NCBI RefSeq assembly: GCF_958979055.1 | Contig: NC_084886.1 | Coordinates: 43,636,654 to 43,700,653, forward strand | DNA length: 64,000 nt | Direction of reading: 5' to 3' | From: Alnus glutinosa | Lineage: Eukaryota; Streptophyta; Magnoliopsida; Fagales; Betulaceae | Shown: positions 47,401-58,954 of the stretch, one piece after another | How positions within the stretch are numbered: the first letter of the stretch is position 1 | Layout of the letters: each line of letters opens with the position of its first letter | Translations under genes and position numbers: made by a program | The notes under the pieces: model-generated | Databases searched by the model: none | What the model was told of the DNA's origin: nothing | The model's input: only the letters and a program-made list of their open reading frames with translations

Positions 47401-50400
47401 TGCACATGTGATTTTCATAAAGAAACTTAAATGAGCATGAGGGTAAGATAAAAGTACTTATATAAAATTAACACTCCTATCCCCCCTTCTAAGCCCCTGA
47501 CCCGCAAAAAAATCCATAAGCTATCTTGTTAATCTTAATTTCTTCTCAGACTGAGTGGTGTTGTGAACTTCAAAATTATATAATCACTCACCATACTTCT
47601 CGATCGCTAACGACACTTCATTGTCTGAGAAACCCATCTCAAGCAAACGCAGTGTTTTTTCCATAGTCCCAAACAAGGCTTCATTATTAGTATGCTGAGA
47701 ATCATAAGGTTAGATAGTTAGAAATTGCTTAGACATATAAAACATAAACATTGGGTAGTAAATCGCCAAAAAAAAAAAAAAAAAAAGACAAATAGGTAAC
47801 TACACGTCAAATAAAATTTTAATTATGCCAAACTTGACACCTAAAAGAACGACCTTAGAAAGACCCATTCATCTTGCTCTCCAGGGTAGTTTCGAACACC
47901 ATACAACCATCATACCTTATCTGCTTAAGATAAGCTTCTTTCTCATAATGTCAAGTCATAGTTGGTCACTGCAGTTCTGAAAATATGTCATAAGAGTTAT
48001 GCTTATGTAACAGCCCTGTTAAGGGTGTGCCAAGAACAGATTTTTCATTCTGTATATGACAGGTCATGAATTAGTAACTGCATCCAATCTGCAAAAAAAA
48101 TCCCAATTGTTTCGAACTTTCTATTTTTGGAATGAAATATTTATGGAATCCCATCAGTAGGATCAACCCTTATTCCACGGTATTTACAATGCAAGTAAAT
48201 GAATTCTTTCCTATTCGAATGTGTGAAAATACTTTCTTCATTACATTGCATTTCAACCATAACAATATGGTTTCATGGTAAGATATGAGAGAAAATGGTT
48301 CTTGTGACCCAAATGAGCATGTCACAAACAAAGGCAGTAACCACTGACATATATTAGGGAATGCTGCATATGCATATTCCATGCTAAATTTTTAGAAGAT
48401 CACTGGAGCAATTCTAAGGAAACATTGAACACTCAATTAGGGATTGTAATTGCAGCATCCCAATCAAGCCAGACAAGCTGAAAAGGCCAATGAATGTCTA
48501 ATGTAATAATGAAGTTGAGATTGAAGTTAATAAACTAAGCCGAGATTGAAGTTAATAAACTCCCTGCTTAACCCAAATATGGAAGTTATGCCCTCAACAT
48601 CCAAAATTGTCATCTAATGGATAACTATTTGGTACAAGAATCATTCACAACCTCATTTCTATCTTCATCATCACGAGTTGTATCATCTGCATCCTTTTCA
48701 AGTTCTTGAGCTATTTGGGCAGCACTTATGAAGTCCACTAATTCATTTATTGGAGCATCTTCACCTGATACACAACACATTGAACACAATGAGATCGACA
48801 ATCTGATTAATTATGTTACCATGTGAAAGTAAAGTTCTTCTAGACTACAATAAGAGCTATATTAAACCAAAGATGGAGTATCATGGCCAAGTACTATCAA
48901 CACTTCTCAAAAGAAACCGTGTACACATCGGATAAGTGTTCAAAACTGTTACGTGCATGAAGCTTGAATTCAACCATGTTTGTTGGTTTGTGCATCAAGT
49001 GCACTTGTCTTTTGCCTCCCATCCACATTATATCTTGCCGCCCACTCTGGTGAAATGGCTCACCTCCTTGTTAGCCAATTACGGCAACTTGCTTCATAGA
49101 TGTGTGAGGTGCACTAAATGCACCTTTGATGAAAGCACCGGCAGTTGGTTTTCTTAGCCGGCAACCAGCTTGGAGTTCATTGTTATTGGCTGAACTTGAG
49201 GTGGCAGCATTATATTTTGGCTAAAGTCCGTTTTCTTCACAAGATATCTGTCCTTATTGCGTTGGCTGGAAACTGAGCTATACATAAACATTCCCATGAC
49301 ACTGTGTAATGGAGGTGTGTGAGAAAGAGCTTGGTTATAGCCTACTAGAGAATTAGGATATCAGAAAATTCTCTTTGTTTGTGATTGAGGCTTTGGGTAT
49401 ATTGGAACTTGGGATTAGAGTGTTTCTCTCCACCTTTTTTATTCCATAGTTTGTTAATGAATTTCGTCTCCACCTGTAGACGAGGCCATTGTGCCGAACC
49501 ACATAAATATTTGAGTCCCTGCGTGTGCTTGTTATATTTTTCTTCTTCCAATTCTCTACTTGTTTGTCATCCAAAATTTTAATTTGTCACAACAAAAACA
49601 AACACAAATCTGATTTAACATGTACTAGAATTGTCTCGAATGTATTTAGAATCAAAAGACAAAACAATATAATTTTCAACATTCAATCTACGAAGGTCAG
49701 ACACATAATTAACACGTGAAGACCTGCCTAGTTTTATTTGACAAAAAAGGAAAAAGAAAAAAGAAACAAGAGCACAATTATACTACTCCTAGTAGTTTAA
49801 CAGTTTTCTCTACAATCCAACTGCATACAGCCGACAGACACATGACTTTCCATATTTCTATAGTTCTTCCCCTCAGTTCAAACTTATCTCCTCATTTTTT
49901 TTTTATAAAGTTTGACCTTGTAAAAAAAAATGAATACTTTATAGCCCCAAACTTGAATAAACCATAGGTAATTTAGCATACTTTCCACTTTTACAGCAAC
50001 ATCTGCTCAGTAGTTTCACATTAATGCATTCCAAATAATATCTTGGTGTATACTTTAAAAGCCACAAACGAGTACAACTTTTAGGCTCATCTATGCATAT
50101 AGAAGAGTCTTATTTTGTACACCAAGCACACAAATATGTTTCCAAAGTTTTGCACCATCTAGACTGCTTTTTAAAAATAATTTCAAATTGTATCTATTAA
50201 CAGGCCAAGCAAAACAATATGCTGAATGAAAAGCAAGTTCAAATACAGGTCCCGAACAAGGTCAGTAAAATGTGCTTAAATCTGCATATGCAGCAAACCA
50301 AATTGCACAAGGACACCCCCCCCCCCCCCCCCCTTTCCAGCCACACGAGCCACCCACCAAAAAGAAGACCAAGATTTTCACCATTAATGAGAATTTCACA

Positions 50401-52496
50401 GATTTCTACCTACCAAGCTTATCGATTGCAAATTCAACTTCATTTACAGAGAACTTCATCATCAGTAAGGATGCTCTTTTGTCATCATCAACTCCATTAT
50501 GTACATCAGGCTCCTGCCAGAGATTACAAACCAGACATGCAGTTTAATAAATAAAATAATATCATAAACCATGATCTTTTTTTTGATAAATAAAATAATA
50601 TCATAAACCATGATCGTGACCCCATGAGCAATCAAACCTTGTTACCCAACATGAACCCCCCACCCCCACCCCCAAAAAAAGAACAAAAAAAAAAAGAAGA
50701 AAAAGAAGAAGAAGAAAAAAGACAAGTATAGTTTCCAATACTCCACTGCATGTGGCACCAGACCTCACAACCCAATGCCAATAAGGGTAATCAACTGGTA
50801 GCATCGTATGTTGCCAAGATCATTCAATTGACTTGTTGAAATAAATCACATTAAAACTTTGCAGTTCCCCCTAACTTGGGTCTTTCAGGATTACATAACA
50901 AAGGAAGCAAATTGTCACAAACAATATCAGAGCATTAAGCAGGCTACCTCTTTTGGTCGAATGACAGGGCTGCTAGCTTCCTTGTCATCAAACAAGCTAT
51001 CGAGAGAATCTGATGATTCGGAACTTTGTTTTTCAAGAGCCTATTTCATTCCAAAGCAGGTCAACTATTATCCATTAAAACTTCTATAGCAAATATCTGA
51101 CAAATAGTACAACCCACGACAGTCAGAGATGAATGAAAAGTAAAGAGTGACTGAATTGCCTTCTAGACTTGTAAGATATTTAGTAATGACACCAGTAATC
51201 AAATTGCTCAACTTGTTTTTGTTCCAGCTGCAATCACACACTTTGTTAATCACCAGATTGATGAAATTTGCAAAGATTCTTTTTCCCACCTTCAGACAAA
51301 AATTTTCAACACAATCCACTACTTCGTGAACAAGACACACCAGATAAACACCAAAATGAACTAACAAATAAATCATCGGAGGGATAAGAGGTTATGTGGA
51401 CACCTAACATTGCAATAGTCATTCATAACAAATTTAAGGCTCTATAAGAATACTCACAGAACATATAATGGTTTGTTTAGAACTCAAAGAAAGCAGATCA
51501 AACAATTTTATTAAATTCTCCTCCTCTGAAACAACAGTGAGATGATAAACGACATTCTTTGTTTACTTACAGAATGTGCAAAGAGAGTTTCCAACAACAA
51601 GTCAACATTGTCTTCACCTAGATATAAGAGAAGACACTCGTGAACAAAAATCCGAGTAAAGACATGGGTAAATAATTACAATTTTTGTAAAGTTAAAATA
51701 TATGAGAAAAATTGTATGTGAAGGGTATCTTGAGGATGAAGGTGAAGTCAAGGGGCCAAGTTTTGATGGGCGTGAGTGTGCCTATAATCCTTATCTTCTA
51801 GTACATTATAAAGGCGTTATCCATCCCACCAATGCCTACCCAATTCCACTAGGACAAAACAGAATAAAGTTTGCACTTACACATAACGTACCCTTTTCTT
51901 CGACCACTTTGTCAACAAGGGATGGTAAGAATCCCATTCCTATAAAGAATGATCTTATATTGCTTCCCGATGAGCTTGCAGCATTGTCCTGGAATCATAA
52001 AGGAAGAACAGAAAAAGAACTAAGGAACTTCAAGGAGCAAATTACTCATTAGCTGAATCTCTAAGTCCAACTCCCAAGATATTTCAGAATATGAAAAAGA
52101 CAAGGGTGTGACAGATAATTCAATTCAGAAGACCAAAAATTTTGCCCAACAAAAGGGAAATTACCAAATAGAGCTATTAAAAAAGAAACGGGAGATACCA
52201 AAAAAAAAAATCCCAAACAATTTCGCTACAATTAGATAAAATAAACGGGTTTAGGAAATTCAGCAAACATAGTGAACCAAGCATTAATAATTCAAAAGAA
52301 AAAGACATACCCCAGCCTGCCTTGAGTACAAGGTATCTGGTGGAAACTCAAAATCTAACATCTCTTCCTTTGGCACTAGTGCTTTCTCGCCATTTGGATC
52401 CGAGGAACCCTATAGAATCGAAACATGAGTATATATATAGATGCATTCAACAGTCTATTGGGACAAAAACAATCGCTAGTACTGGACACATACCAT
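44418..52496 (-). CDS. DRM3: DRM3-like domains-rearranged DNA methyltransferase, 10 exons
   Basis: This nuclear protein belongs to the RNA-directed DNA methylation pathway. Arabidopsis DRM3 is a poorly active paralogue that assists DRM2 and Pol V. Exons (minus): ATG 52496-52494, 52409-52311, 51988-51892, 51617-51571, 51040-50948, 50513-50414, 48764-48652, 47694-47592, 46631-46522, 45731-44418. All join in frame to 692 residues. The ATG is the last triplet of a 5' exon; the next exon continues GSSDPNGEK, in line with DRM3. Three UBA-like domains lie at about 45-81, 126-165 and 194-231. The methyltransferase, with permuted motif order, begins near 370. SAM-binding SGIGGAE is at 573-579 and the motif IV Pro-Cys (QNPC) at 648-651. 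The long exon reads through a good donor (CAG/GTGAGT, about 44430) to a stop at 44418, so a short last exon is a possible alternative end. Confidence 0.92.
48940..49575. mobile_element. Probable solo LTR of a copia-type retroelement (fossil), in a DRM3 intron
   Basis: The sequence has the look of a Ty1/copia LTR. Its end region carries GACGAGGCCATTGTGCCG followed by AACCACATAAATA, the phrase common near copia U5 ends. It has no primer-binding site, internal region or second LTR next to it. It is a broken, single-LTR relic. Its ends are approximate, and its age cannot be estimated from one LTR. Confidence 0.5.
50316..50333. repeat. Homopolymer C run (18 bases)
   Basis: An uninterrupted run of 18 C lies in the DRM3 intron just outside the 50414-50513 exon. 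It is length-unstable and a likely sequencing or assembly weak point. Confidence 0.9.
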
Positions 52497-53400
52497 GTCG
52501 AAATGAAACAAGCTCAGCAGCAATGTCGGAAAACAATAATTAGCAGTCCCCCACAAACTGCATCAATTAAGCCTTTAAACAAGTGTCCCCAAAATAATAA
52601 GCTACCGAATCGGCCTGCAAACAACCAAAATCGATATACGTGATTTGGATTACTCCGAAAGCAGCAATTTGCAATACCTAGTCTATCATGTAATTTAACA
52701 GTCGCTTATGAATGTGAATTACTTTGCTTTGAAGAACCACAATGAAAGTAATCAAAAGAATCTTGGTTTTGTGCTATTTACACACACACAAAACATAAAT
52801 TTTGTGTTGTGCATAATGTGCCGCAAAGCAAAGGTAAGCTCTTTTTTTGCCAATAATTGAGAATTTCGCAAGCATTTCAACAAATATTTACAGGCAATAC
52901 AGGAATGCTCCCTTACGAACTTTTCTCAAGAAGAGAATCTGCAAAACTTGAGCTTCAAAAAGTTTTTCTTCTCTCCTCAGTTTTTCTTAGCAACCAAACA
53001 AAGCAAAAAAGAGAAGGAAAATCAGAAAATTCAACGGGAAATTAACGGAAAGTGGGTGAAAACCCTAATTGGTCCGGCAATGACGCCATGCACGAACGAA
53101 ATCCAAACATAGAAGATCGTCGCCATCGACTTCGTGTTCGACTAAAACCGAGAGGGGAAGGGGGGTGCGAGTGCATGTGAATGCGGTGCTCCGCAGCCTA
53201 CCTGATTGGGGGTTTCGACCAGGAGATGTAGGCTGAGAAGTGCGAATTTCCAGAGGCGTAGCAGCAGCGCGTGGACCACACACGCTGACACAGTATAGAT
53301 TCGTCCGGAGCTGAATCGTTTTGTACACGTAGCAGAGCAAACCTCACAGTCTCCGTCGTTCAAAGATAAAAGCACAGGGAGTGTTTGACTCGCTTTTTAA
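52494..53400 (-). promoter_or_regulatory. DRM3 5' UTR exons and promoter
   Basis: Two untranslated exons are predicted. The first ends at 53202 (CCCAATCAG/GTAGGC). The second, 52614-52494, is bounded by TTTGCAG/GCCG and ends with the ATG followed by GTATGT. Joined directly from the first exon to the 52409 exon, an open frame of 58 extra codons from 53375 would also stay in frame, giving an alternative N-terminus. Its sequence does not resemble DRM proteins. AAACCCTAA (telo-box) lies at about 53060-53068. Confidence 0.6.
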
Positions 53401-53852
53401 AACCCAGGACCTACTCGCAACCGGATGAGATGGAAGCAATTTTAGATGTACAAATTAATTGTGTTTTGGAATATTTGTTTGAATAGTAATAAAAAGTGAT
53501 TGATGTGATATAAAATTTGAAAATGTTTTATAGAAAAGTGAAAAAGTTTTGTTTTGTAGTTAATTTTTTTATTTGAAAAATATTAAAAAATGATTGATGT
53601 GATATAAAAAGTGTAAAAAAGTTAAATGTTTTTGTTTTGATATTTTTGAAAGAAGTTAAAAAAAATAGAGGAAAAATGAAAGTAGTTTGCCAAACTAGCC
53701 CATAGCAATTTTGTAACAAATTTAGGTGTTTAGATAAAATTTGAAATGTCTCTTTTACAAAAATTATAATTTGATCAATTAATTGTTGTGAATTTCAATT
53801 CATTTCAACTAATAAGATTACAGTAATTGATTTTATATTTTTTCATTAATTT

Positions 53853-53936
53853 TAATTAAGGGAAAAATATATATTAGCCCCCCGAAAAAAGTGTGGTAGT
53901 TTGGGGGGCTAATATATATTTTTCCCTTTAATTAAA
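53853..53936. repeat. Near-perfect 33-bp palindrome with a 19-base loop
   Basis: The left arm, 53851-53883, pairs with the right arm, 53903-53936 (TTTAATTAAGGGAAAAAT... against its complement, one base of difference). GCCCCCC/GGGGGGC lies at the inner end. It is probably a MITE reduced to its ends. No target duplication is evident. Confidence 0.8.
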
Positions 53937-54249
53937 TTGTTGTGCTTACGGAATCTAACCTAACTCCTTATTTAGGTCGCTTTTTATTAGTTTCAAAGGA
54001 AAAGGCGGCCTTAAACTTCAACCTTCAAAAAACAAATCTGAGAGGAGGAGGGAGAAGATCTACTTTCTCCTCCTCTCACTTTCCCTTTATACTCCCCGCT
54101 CTTACTATCTCCCTCTCATTCTGGTTTTTTCTTTTGTTTGTACATGTTCTCCGACCATATCAGCAATTTTGGCATCTTCGCTATGCATCCGTCTATTTAC
54201 TTTCATGTCATCCTGTTCCGTTCATCTTCTCATTGACCGCTGTTTATAT

Positions 54250-54723
54250 TTGATTGTTGTATTTTTTTGCTTTAAGTAAGAGTTTTATTCTTTTTAGATC
54301 TGCCCTTATGAGTAGTCTAAGGAATTAATATTAGTCAGGTATGAGAGGTTATCTTTCAAAATCTGAATAGTTCAATGTGAGGGGTTATCTCTCACGGCCG
54401 GTTTAAATAAATTTTTTTATGATATTTGGCTACCCTTATCTTAGATATAATCTGTTCGAAGCAAATATAATCTTAAACTATTTTTGTACATAGATTAGCA
54501 GAATATGAAAATCATAGATAACACTTTATTTTAATAATTTTGATTGTATCTATGACTATGTAACCTTATAGCATGTGGTTATGATTTTGCAGAGTCTTTG
54601 ATCAATTAAATACTTAGATATTTCATTCAACAAAAAAAATGTCACTTTTTATTTAATCAGAAAAAAAAAATTATTAAATTAAACAATTGAAATAAAACAA
54701 AATAAGAAAATAAATGACATAAT
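54250..54723. other. Intergenic DNA, no gene seen
   Basis: AT-rich sequence between the short CT-rich stretch at 54040-54130 and the retroposon at 54724. No recognisable coding content. Confidence 0.4.
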
Positions 54724-55640
54724 TTTATTTTATTTTATTTTATTATTATTATTATTATTAGATACATAAGAAACCAATTACAACAAGAAAGAAAAAAAAA
54801 AAGACAATAGGCCTGGGCAACCCAAGAAATCTAAGGACAAAATTACGCGGGGGCAATGCTTCCGAAAATGCGAGCCCTTTGGCTCGAGGCACGGATGCCA
54901 TAAAGCCAGGATTGTCATTTGAAAGTGATTTGACAAGTGTATTGAGTCACAATGACATAAACATCAAAATAGGGGTAAACAAGAGATAGAGATACAACAA
55001 ATAAGCCCAGTAAAACAAACAAACAAACACAAAAATAGCAGCAACAAGTCTGGCGAGGTGGGAGCCTTTCAAGGAGGCGCGTGAGAACCACGTGCCGCCC
55101 AGGGACGGCCTCTCAACAGTAGGAAACAGGGGACTCATCCATAACTACCAGGGGTTGGTGCGGAAAGTGGAGAAGGGTGTTGCAAGAGGCTCCACGCATT
55201 GGTTGAGTCCATGAGCTTGCTGGCTTGTGGGAAGCACACGCCATCTTCCAAGAGACGAAGGAGATGGGGAAGACCACCGGCGAACCTATTGCTGAGGAGC
55301 ATGTCTTGAGAGAGATGATGGAGGTGAGTAAATCTAAAACCCAAAAACGATTCCAAACTCCAATCCTTAATAACCCAAAAACATGGTGGACGAAGAGAGG
55401 TAGAGCCAAAAGTGTCTGCTAGTTGAAGAAAAACAAGAAGAAAGCAGGAAATGGGGGAGAAAACTCCGATGCAAAGCCGGCTCGGTGGTCTGAGAGAGAG
55501 CTCTTAGACTTATTTGATCAAGGGTGGTATTGTGGTTGTAGGGAGGGGGAATGGATGACAGAAACGAAGGGGAGAGACGTTTGAAGCTTCCCTCCCATTG
55601 AGGGTGCACTAGCAGAGAACGAAAGGAGATGATATTTCTA
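54724..55640 (-). mobile_element. Short non-LTR retroposon, copy 3 (about 0.9 kb, minus strand)
   Basis: It starts on the + strand with ATTTTATTTTATT...ATTATTATTA, i.e. an A-rich tail on the minus strand. It shares GGCACGGATGCCA (54889-54901) and GCGTGAGAACCACGTGCCG (55078-55097) with copy 2. CT-rich sequence marks its 5' side at about 55560-55640. I found no convincing target duplication for this copy. Its open frames are not conserved with the other copies. Confidence 0.65.
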
Positions 55641-55723
55641 GAGAAAAGTTTGAGCATCTCTTACTAAAAAGTGTTACAAATGTACATACATAAAATAATT
55701 GATTTGTGCAGCCCCTAGCATTT

Positions 55724-56205
55724 GGTTTGTTTATTATTTTTGCTTTATGTGTTTCATTTTGTATCATAGATAGCATATCATTTATGACTAAAATAAGATA
55801 TGGTACCTCCGTCCAACTTTTCATCAAAAAAATTGACGGAAGTCCACGTCAATACCTTTAAGAAATAAATTGTCTTATGCCCCACTTAAAAAAAAAAAAA
55901 AAAAAAAAAAAAGGTAGCTCGAGCAACCCTTTCTGAGCAAAATGAGGGATGGCTCATGGCCGATCCGGGGGTGGTTCGAAAACCACCCCTAAAGCCATTG
56001 GCCACCCCTCTTCATTTTTCAAAAAGTTAAAAAAAAATACAAAAATTGATGTTTTTTAATTAATTAATTTATTTATTTTTAGTTTGGCAAAAGATGTGTG
56101 TCTATTTTTTAAAGGTGCTAACATAAACTGACGGAAGTTAGACGAATGTACTATCTATAATACAAAATGAAACACATATGGCAAAAAAAATAATGTTGTT
56201 AAACC
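55724..56205. mobile_element. Foldback DNA transposon with GGTGGTT/CCACCCC core
   Basis: The left arm contains GTGTTTCATTTTGTAT...GATAG and GACGGAAGT. The right arm contains the complements (CTATCTATAATACAAAATGA, AACTGACGGAAGTTAG). The core at 55916-56010 is GC-rich (GGGGGTGGTTCG, CCACCCCT) beside A-runs. It has no coding potential. It belongs to another family from the GGGATAATTG elements but has the same kind of core. Confidence 0.65.
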
Positions 56206-56412
56206 ATATGGAGCAAAAATGTACTTAATCCATTATTTTTCAAAATATCCATTCTCAAGAATGATTATTCTTCGTTTTAAATAACAGCTATTCCTTTTCT
56301 TTTATTTTTTTTAAAAAAAGAGTAGTTATTCATGTAGGAATGAAATAGCCTCATTTTTTTTTTCCTTTCATAAAACTAATCTGCTTGAATTTTTCTTAGG
56401 CAAAAAGAACAA

Positions 56413-56443
<31 letters not shown>

Positions 56444-56621
56444 AAATCATCTTCATGGATGACCTACCATCCCAACAAAAGCATTAGGGGCATGCCACCA
56501 CCCCCTACTATCCTCGACGTCCACCCTGAGGAGCTTTAGGGGTGATGCCACCACCTTTGAAGCTTGTGTTAGGGACTTTAGGGTGTTTAGTGGTACATGC
56601 GAGATAACTTATTATCTTTTT

Positions 56622-57625
56622 GAGATAATTGTATCATTGGTTCATGTGGTTGGTCTAAATGATAAATTACTCCATATGGTTTCAATATGAATTTAGAGAT
56701 CCGTATGATTGGCTTAATTTACAAATCGATCCCTGAAGTCAAATTCCGTTCAATTTTTTGACGGGTTCCGTTAAATGCCACGTAAGGGCCATGCCAGTCA
56801 ATAAGAATGTGACATGTGTCAATCTTAATAAAAAAAATATAAATATATTAAAAAAAATAAACAAAACTTATTTAAAAAAAAATGAAAAAAAAATGCAAAG
56901 GGATTCGAGTCGAGGAGCTTCGGCGCGAGGTCCAATGCCGCAACGTGTCGATTGTGTAAATATTGGCGTTCGAATTTATGTGGTTTGATATGTGAGCGGG
57001 AAAGATTGGGTTATCTTCGTGGTTTGAGATCTGAGAGTTTTTGTTTTCGTTTTCACAGGTCATTGGAGTTGAAGGTGAAGAGATTGGAAGAGGAGAGAGA
57101 GTGGAACTTGAAGGATGAGGTGAAAGCGGTGGATCTGAAGAAGGATCTCGAAGGTGACGGCCAAGAAACGTCGCCAGAGCCGGATAATCTCCCTGGGAAA
57201 TCTCTCTGACTATAAAGACAATCGCTCTTTCAACGAGTCCAATTCCACAAGTCAAAGAGGCGACGGTCAAGGGCCGCCGGGAAATGGCGTCGTTGCAAAG
57301 CAAGTGAGACCCGAACCGGTGGGAAATGAACTGGATCCCTTTGCCTTTTTTTTTTTTTAAATAGAATTATTTATTTTTTAAAAAATAAGTTTTATTTATT
57401 TACTTTTTAATATATTTATATTTTTTATTAATATAAACACATGTCGCCGTCTTATTGACATTTATGTGACGTTTAACGAAATCTGTCAAAAATTTTAACG
57501 GAATTTGACTCAAGGGATCGATTTGTAAATTAAACCAACCACATAGATTTTTGAATTCATGTTGATACCACAGTGATTGATTTATAATTTAGGCCAACTA
57601 CAGTGACTAATTATGCAATTATCCC
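56622..57625 (+). mobile_element. Pack-type TIR element carrying a captured bromodomain-gene fragment
   Basis: The ends GAGATAATTGTATCATTGGT and CAATTATCCC, with the long inverted arms (ATCGATCCCTGAAGTCAAATT against its complement), place it in the GGGATAATTG foldback family. Where relatives have a GC-rich core, this copy holds about 450 bp of host-gene sequence at 56900-57347, described in the next entry. It has no transposase. A 9-bp duplication is not certain: the flanks are T-rich (TATCTTTTT at 56613-56621, CCCCTTTTT at the right). Confidence 0.82.
56900..57347 (+). pseudogene. Captured fragment of a plant bromodomain-containing protein gene (2 exons plus intron)
   Basis: The first exon part (about 56902-56955) reads IRVEELRREVQCRNVSI. 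It is joined, after a normal intron at 56956-57058 (GTAAAT...TTTTCACAG), to VSLELKVKRLEEEREWNL and then PEPDNLPGKS. Further on, NRSFNESNSTSQRGDG appears in another frame. This order (coiled-coil, acidic linker, the NESNST phrase) is that of the N-terminal part of plant bromodomain proteins such as the At2g42150 group, by memory. A stop after PGKSL and a one-base frame change mean it cannot make the parental protein. Intron retention shows capture at the DNA level. No bromodomain itself is present. Confidence 0.7.
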
Positions 57626-58298
57626 CCCCTTTTTTTTGTTACTGCCAAAAAAACAATTAATGGCTTTTTGGGGAAATATTTTTTAGAGTTATGGTATTTT
57701 AAGAAATTTATGAAAAGTATGATTCGATTCCACTTAGAAAATGTCATCATTTATTTGTTGTCACTACACAAAAGAAAATAATGATCATTAAATTTCTACT
57801 TCTTGAATAATTAGTAATATTCACTCCTAGCACTGAGAGCCCCTTCTGTCTGGTCATGGCGTAAAACATTGATTTTATGCCCACCAATAAGAAATTTACA
57901 CATCAGCCTATAACCAAAAAAAAAAAAAATTCCCAACCACCGCCATCATCGCTGCCGCTGCCACTGCTCCACACACTGGAAACTGTCGTGCGACCACCCC
58001 CGAGGTTTGGCGGTGGCTTTGGGCCACCCCCAATTTCAGTGTGGGGCAGTGGCTGCGGCAACGTCTAGCTATGATGGTTTTTTGTTTTGGTTTTTTATTT
58101 GAGGGTTAAATATACTTTTGGTCATTTTGTTTTGGAAACTTTATTTTGTAGTTACTGAGTTTCAATTCGCATCACAGATGATACCTCAGTTTTGGAAAAA
58201 GACCAAATTAGTACATCAGTCAAGTTTTCTGTCTAAAAACTAACGGTCTGCCACGTGTCTACCCCTGAGGGGGTTGACACATGCCACAATATAAAAAT
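57626..58298. other. Intergenic DNA with a small GC core and half of another inverted-repeat element
   Basis: At 57980-58050 a CCACCCCC / GGGGCAG-rich patch resembles the cores of the foldback elements. At about 58100-58290, GGTCATTTTGTTTTGGAAA and CTAACGGTCTGCCACGTGTC look like one half of another DNA transposon, interrupted by the element at 58299. No gene. Confidence 0.4.
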
Positions 58299-58670
58299 GG
58301 GATAATTGCACAATTAGTCCATGTGGTATGCCATAATTATTTTTCACTCCCTATGGTTTAAAAAGTTCATGAGAGGTTCTCGTGGTATACAATAATTACA
58401 AATCGATCACTAGCGTCAAATTCTGTTAAATTTTTTAACAGATTCTGTCAAATGCCATGTCAGCGACACGTGTCGCCAATAAGATGGCAACACGTGTCCA
58501 TCTTAATAAAAAAATATAAATTTATTAAAAAATAAATAAAAATACTAATTTTTTTTTAAAAAAAAAAAATTAAAATTCAAAAAAAAAAAAAAAAAAAAAG
58601 AGCTTAAAGGGTGGCTGGGCCACCCTTTGAGGTGGCCTGGCCGCCCCCAGCCATTGGGGGTGGCGCGCTA
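58299..58670. mobile_element. Half copy of the GGGATAATTG foldback family
   Basis: It begins GGGATAATTGCACAATTAGT and runs through the palindromic ACACGTGTCGCCAATAAGAT region into a GGGGGTGGC core at 58604-58668. It then stops; the right arm is missing. It is closest to the 19692-20390 element. It lies inside another degraded element. Confidence 0.7.
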
Positions 58671-58954
58671 CATAGAACTCACCTTATATTTCTAAGACTT
58701 TGCACAATAGCTGCACAACTGTTGTGTAAGTGTCATTTTCCAATTTCTTCAGCCTTAGTGTCGAGAGGGCTTGGAATTTGTTTGAGTCTAATTCCCAAAT
58801 CAAACGAGGCTGAAATGCTTTTTTTTTTTATTTTTGGAAACTCACCTGCCAAAATGGAACCAAAATTGGCTCTCCGATTAAAGTAATGAACTCTATGGAG
58901 CATCGCTACAACGACAGCAACTAGACTCCGCACCAATTCCAGGAGACCTGATTA

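Noticed and set aside
53065-53375. N-terminal extension of DRM3 from 53375
   Set aside because: It stays in frame only if the 52494-52614 exon is skipped, and its sequence is unlike DRM proteins. It was kept only as an alternative note.
54947-55657. Several 60-100-codon minus-strand frames
   Set aside because: They lie within retroposon copy 3; none is shared with copies 1 and 2 and none has a domain.
56872-57303. Minus-strand frame of 143 codons in the Pack-type element
   Set aside because: It is antisense to the captured bromodomain-gene fragment, whose plus-strand exons and intron explain the sequence better.
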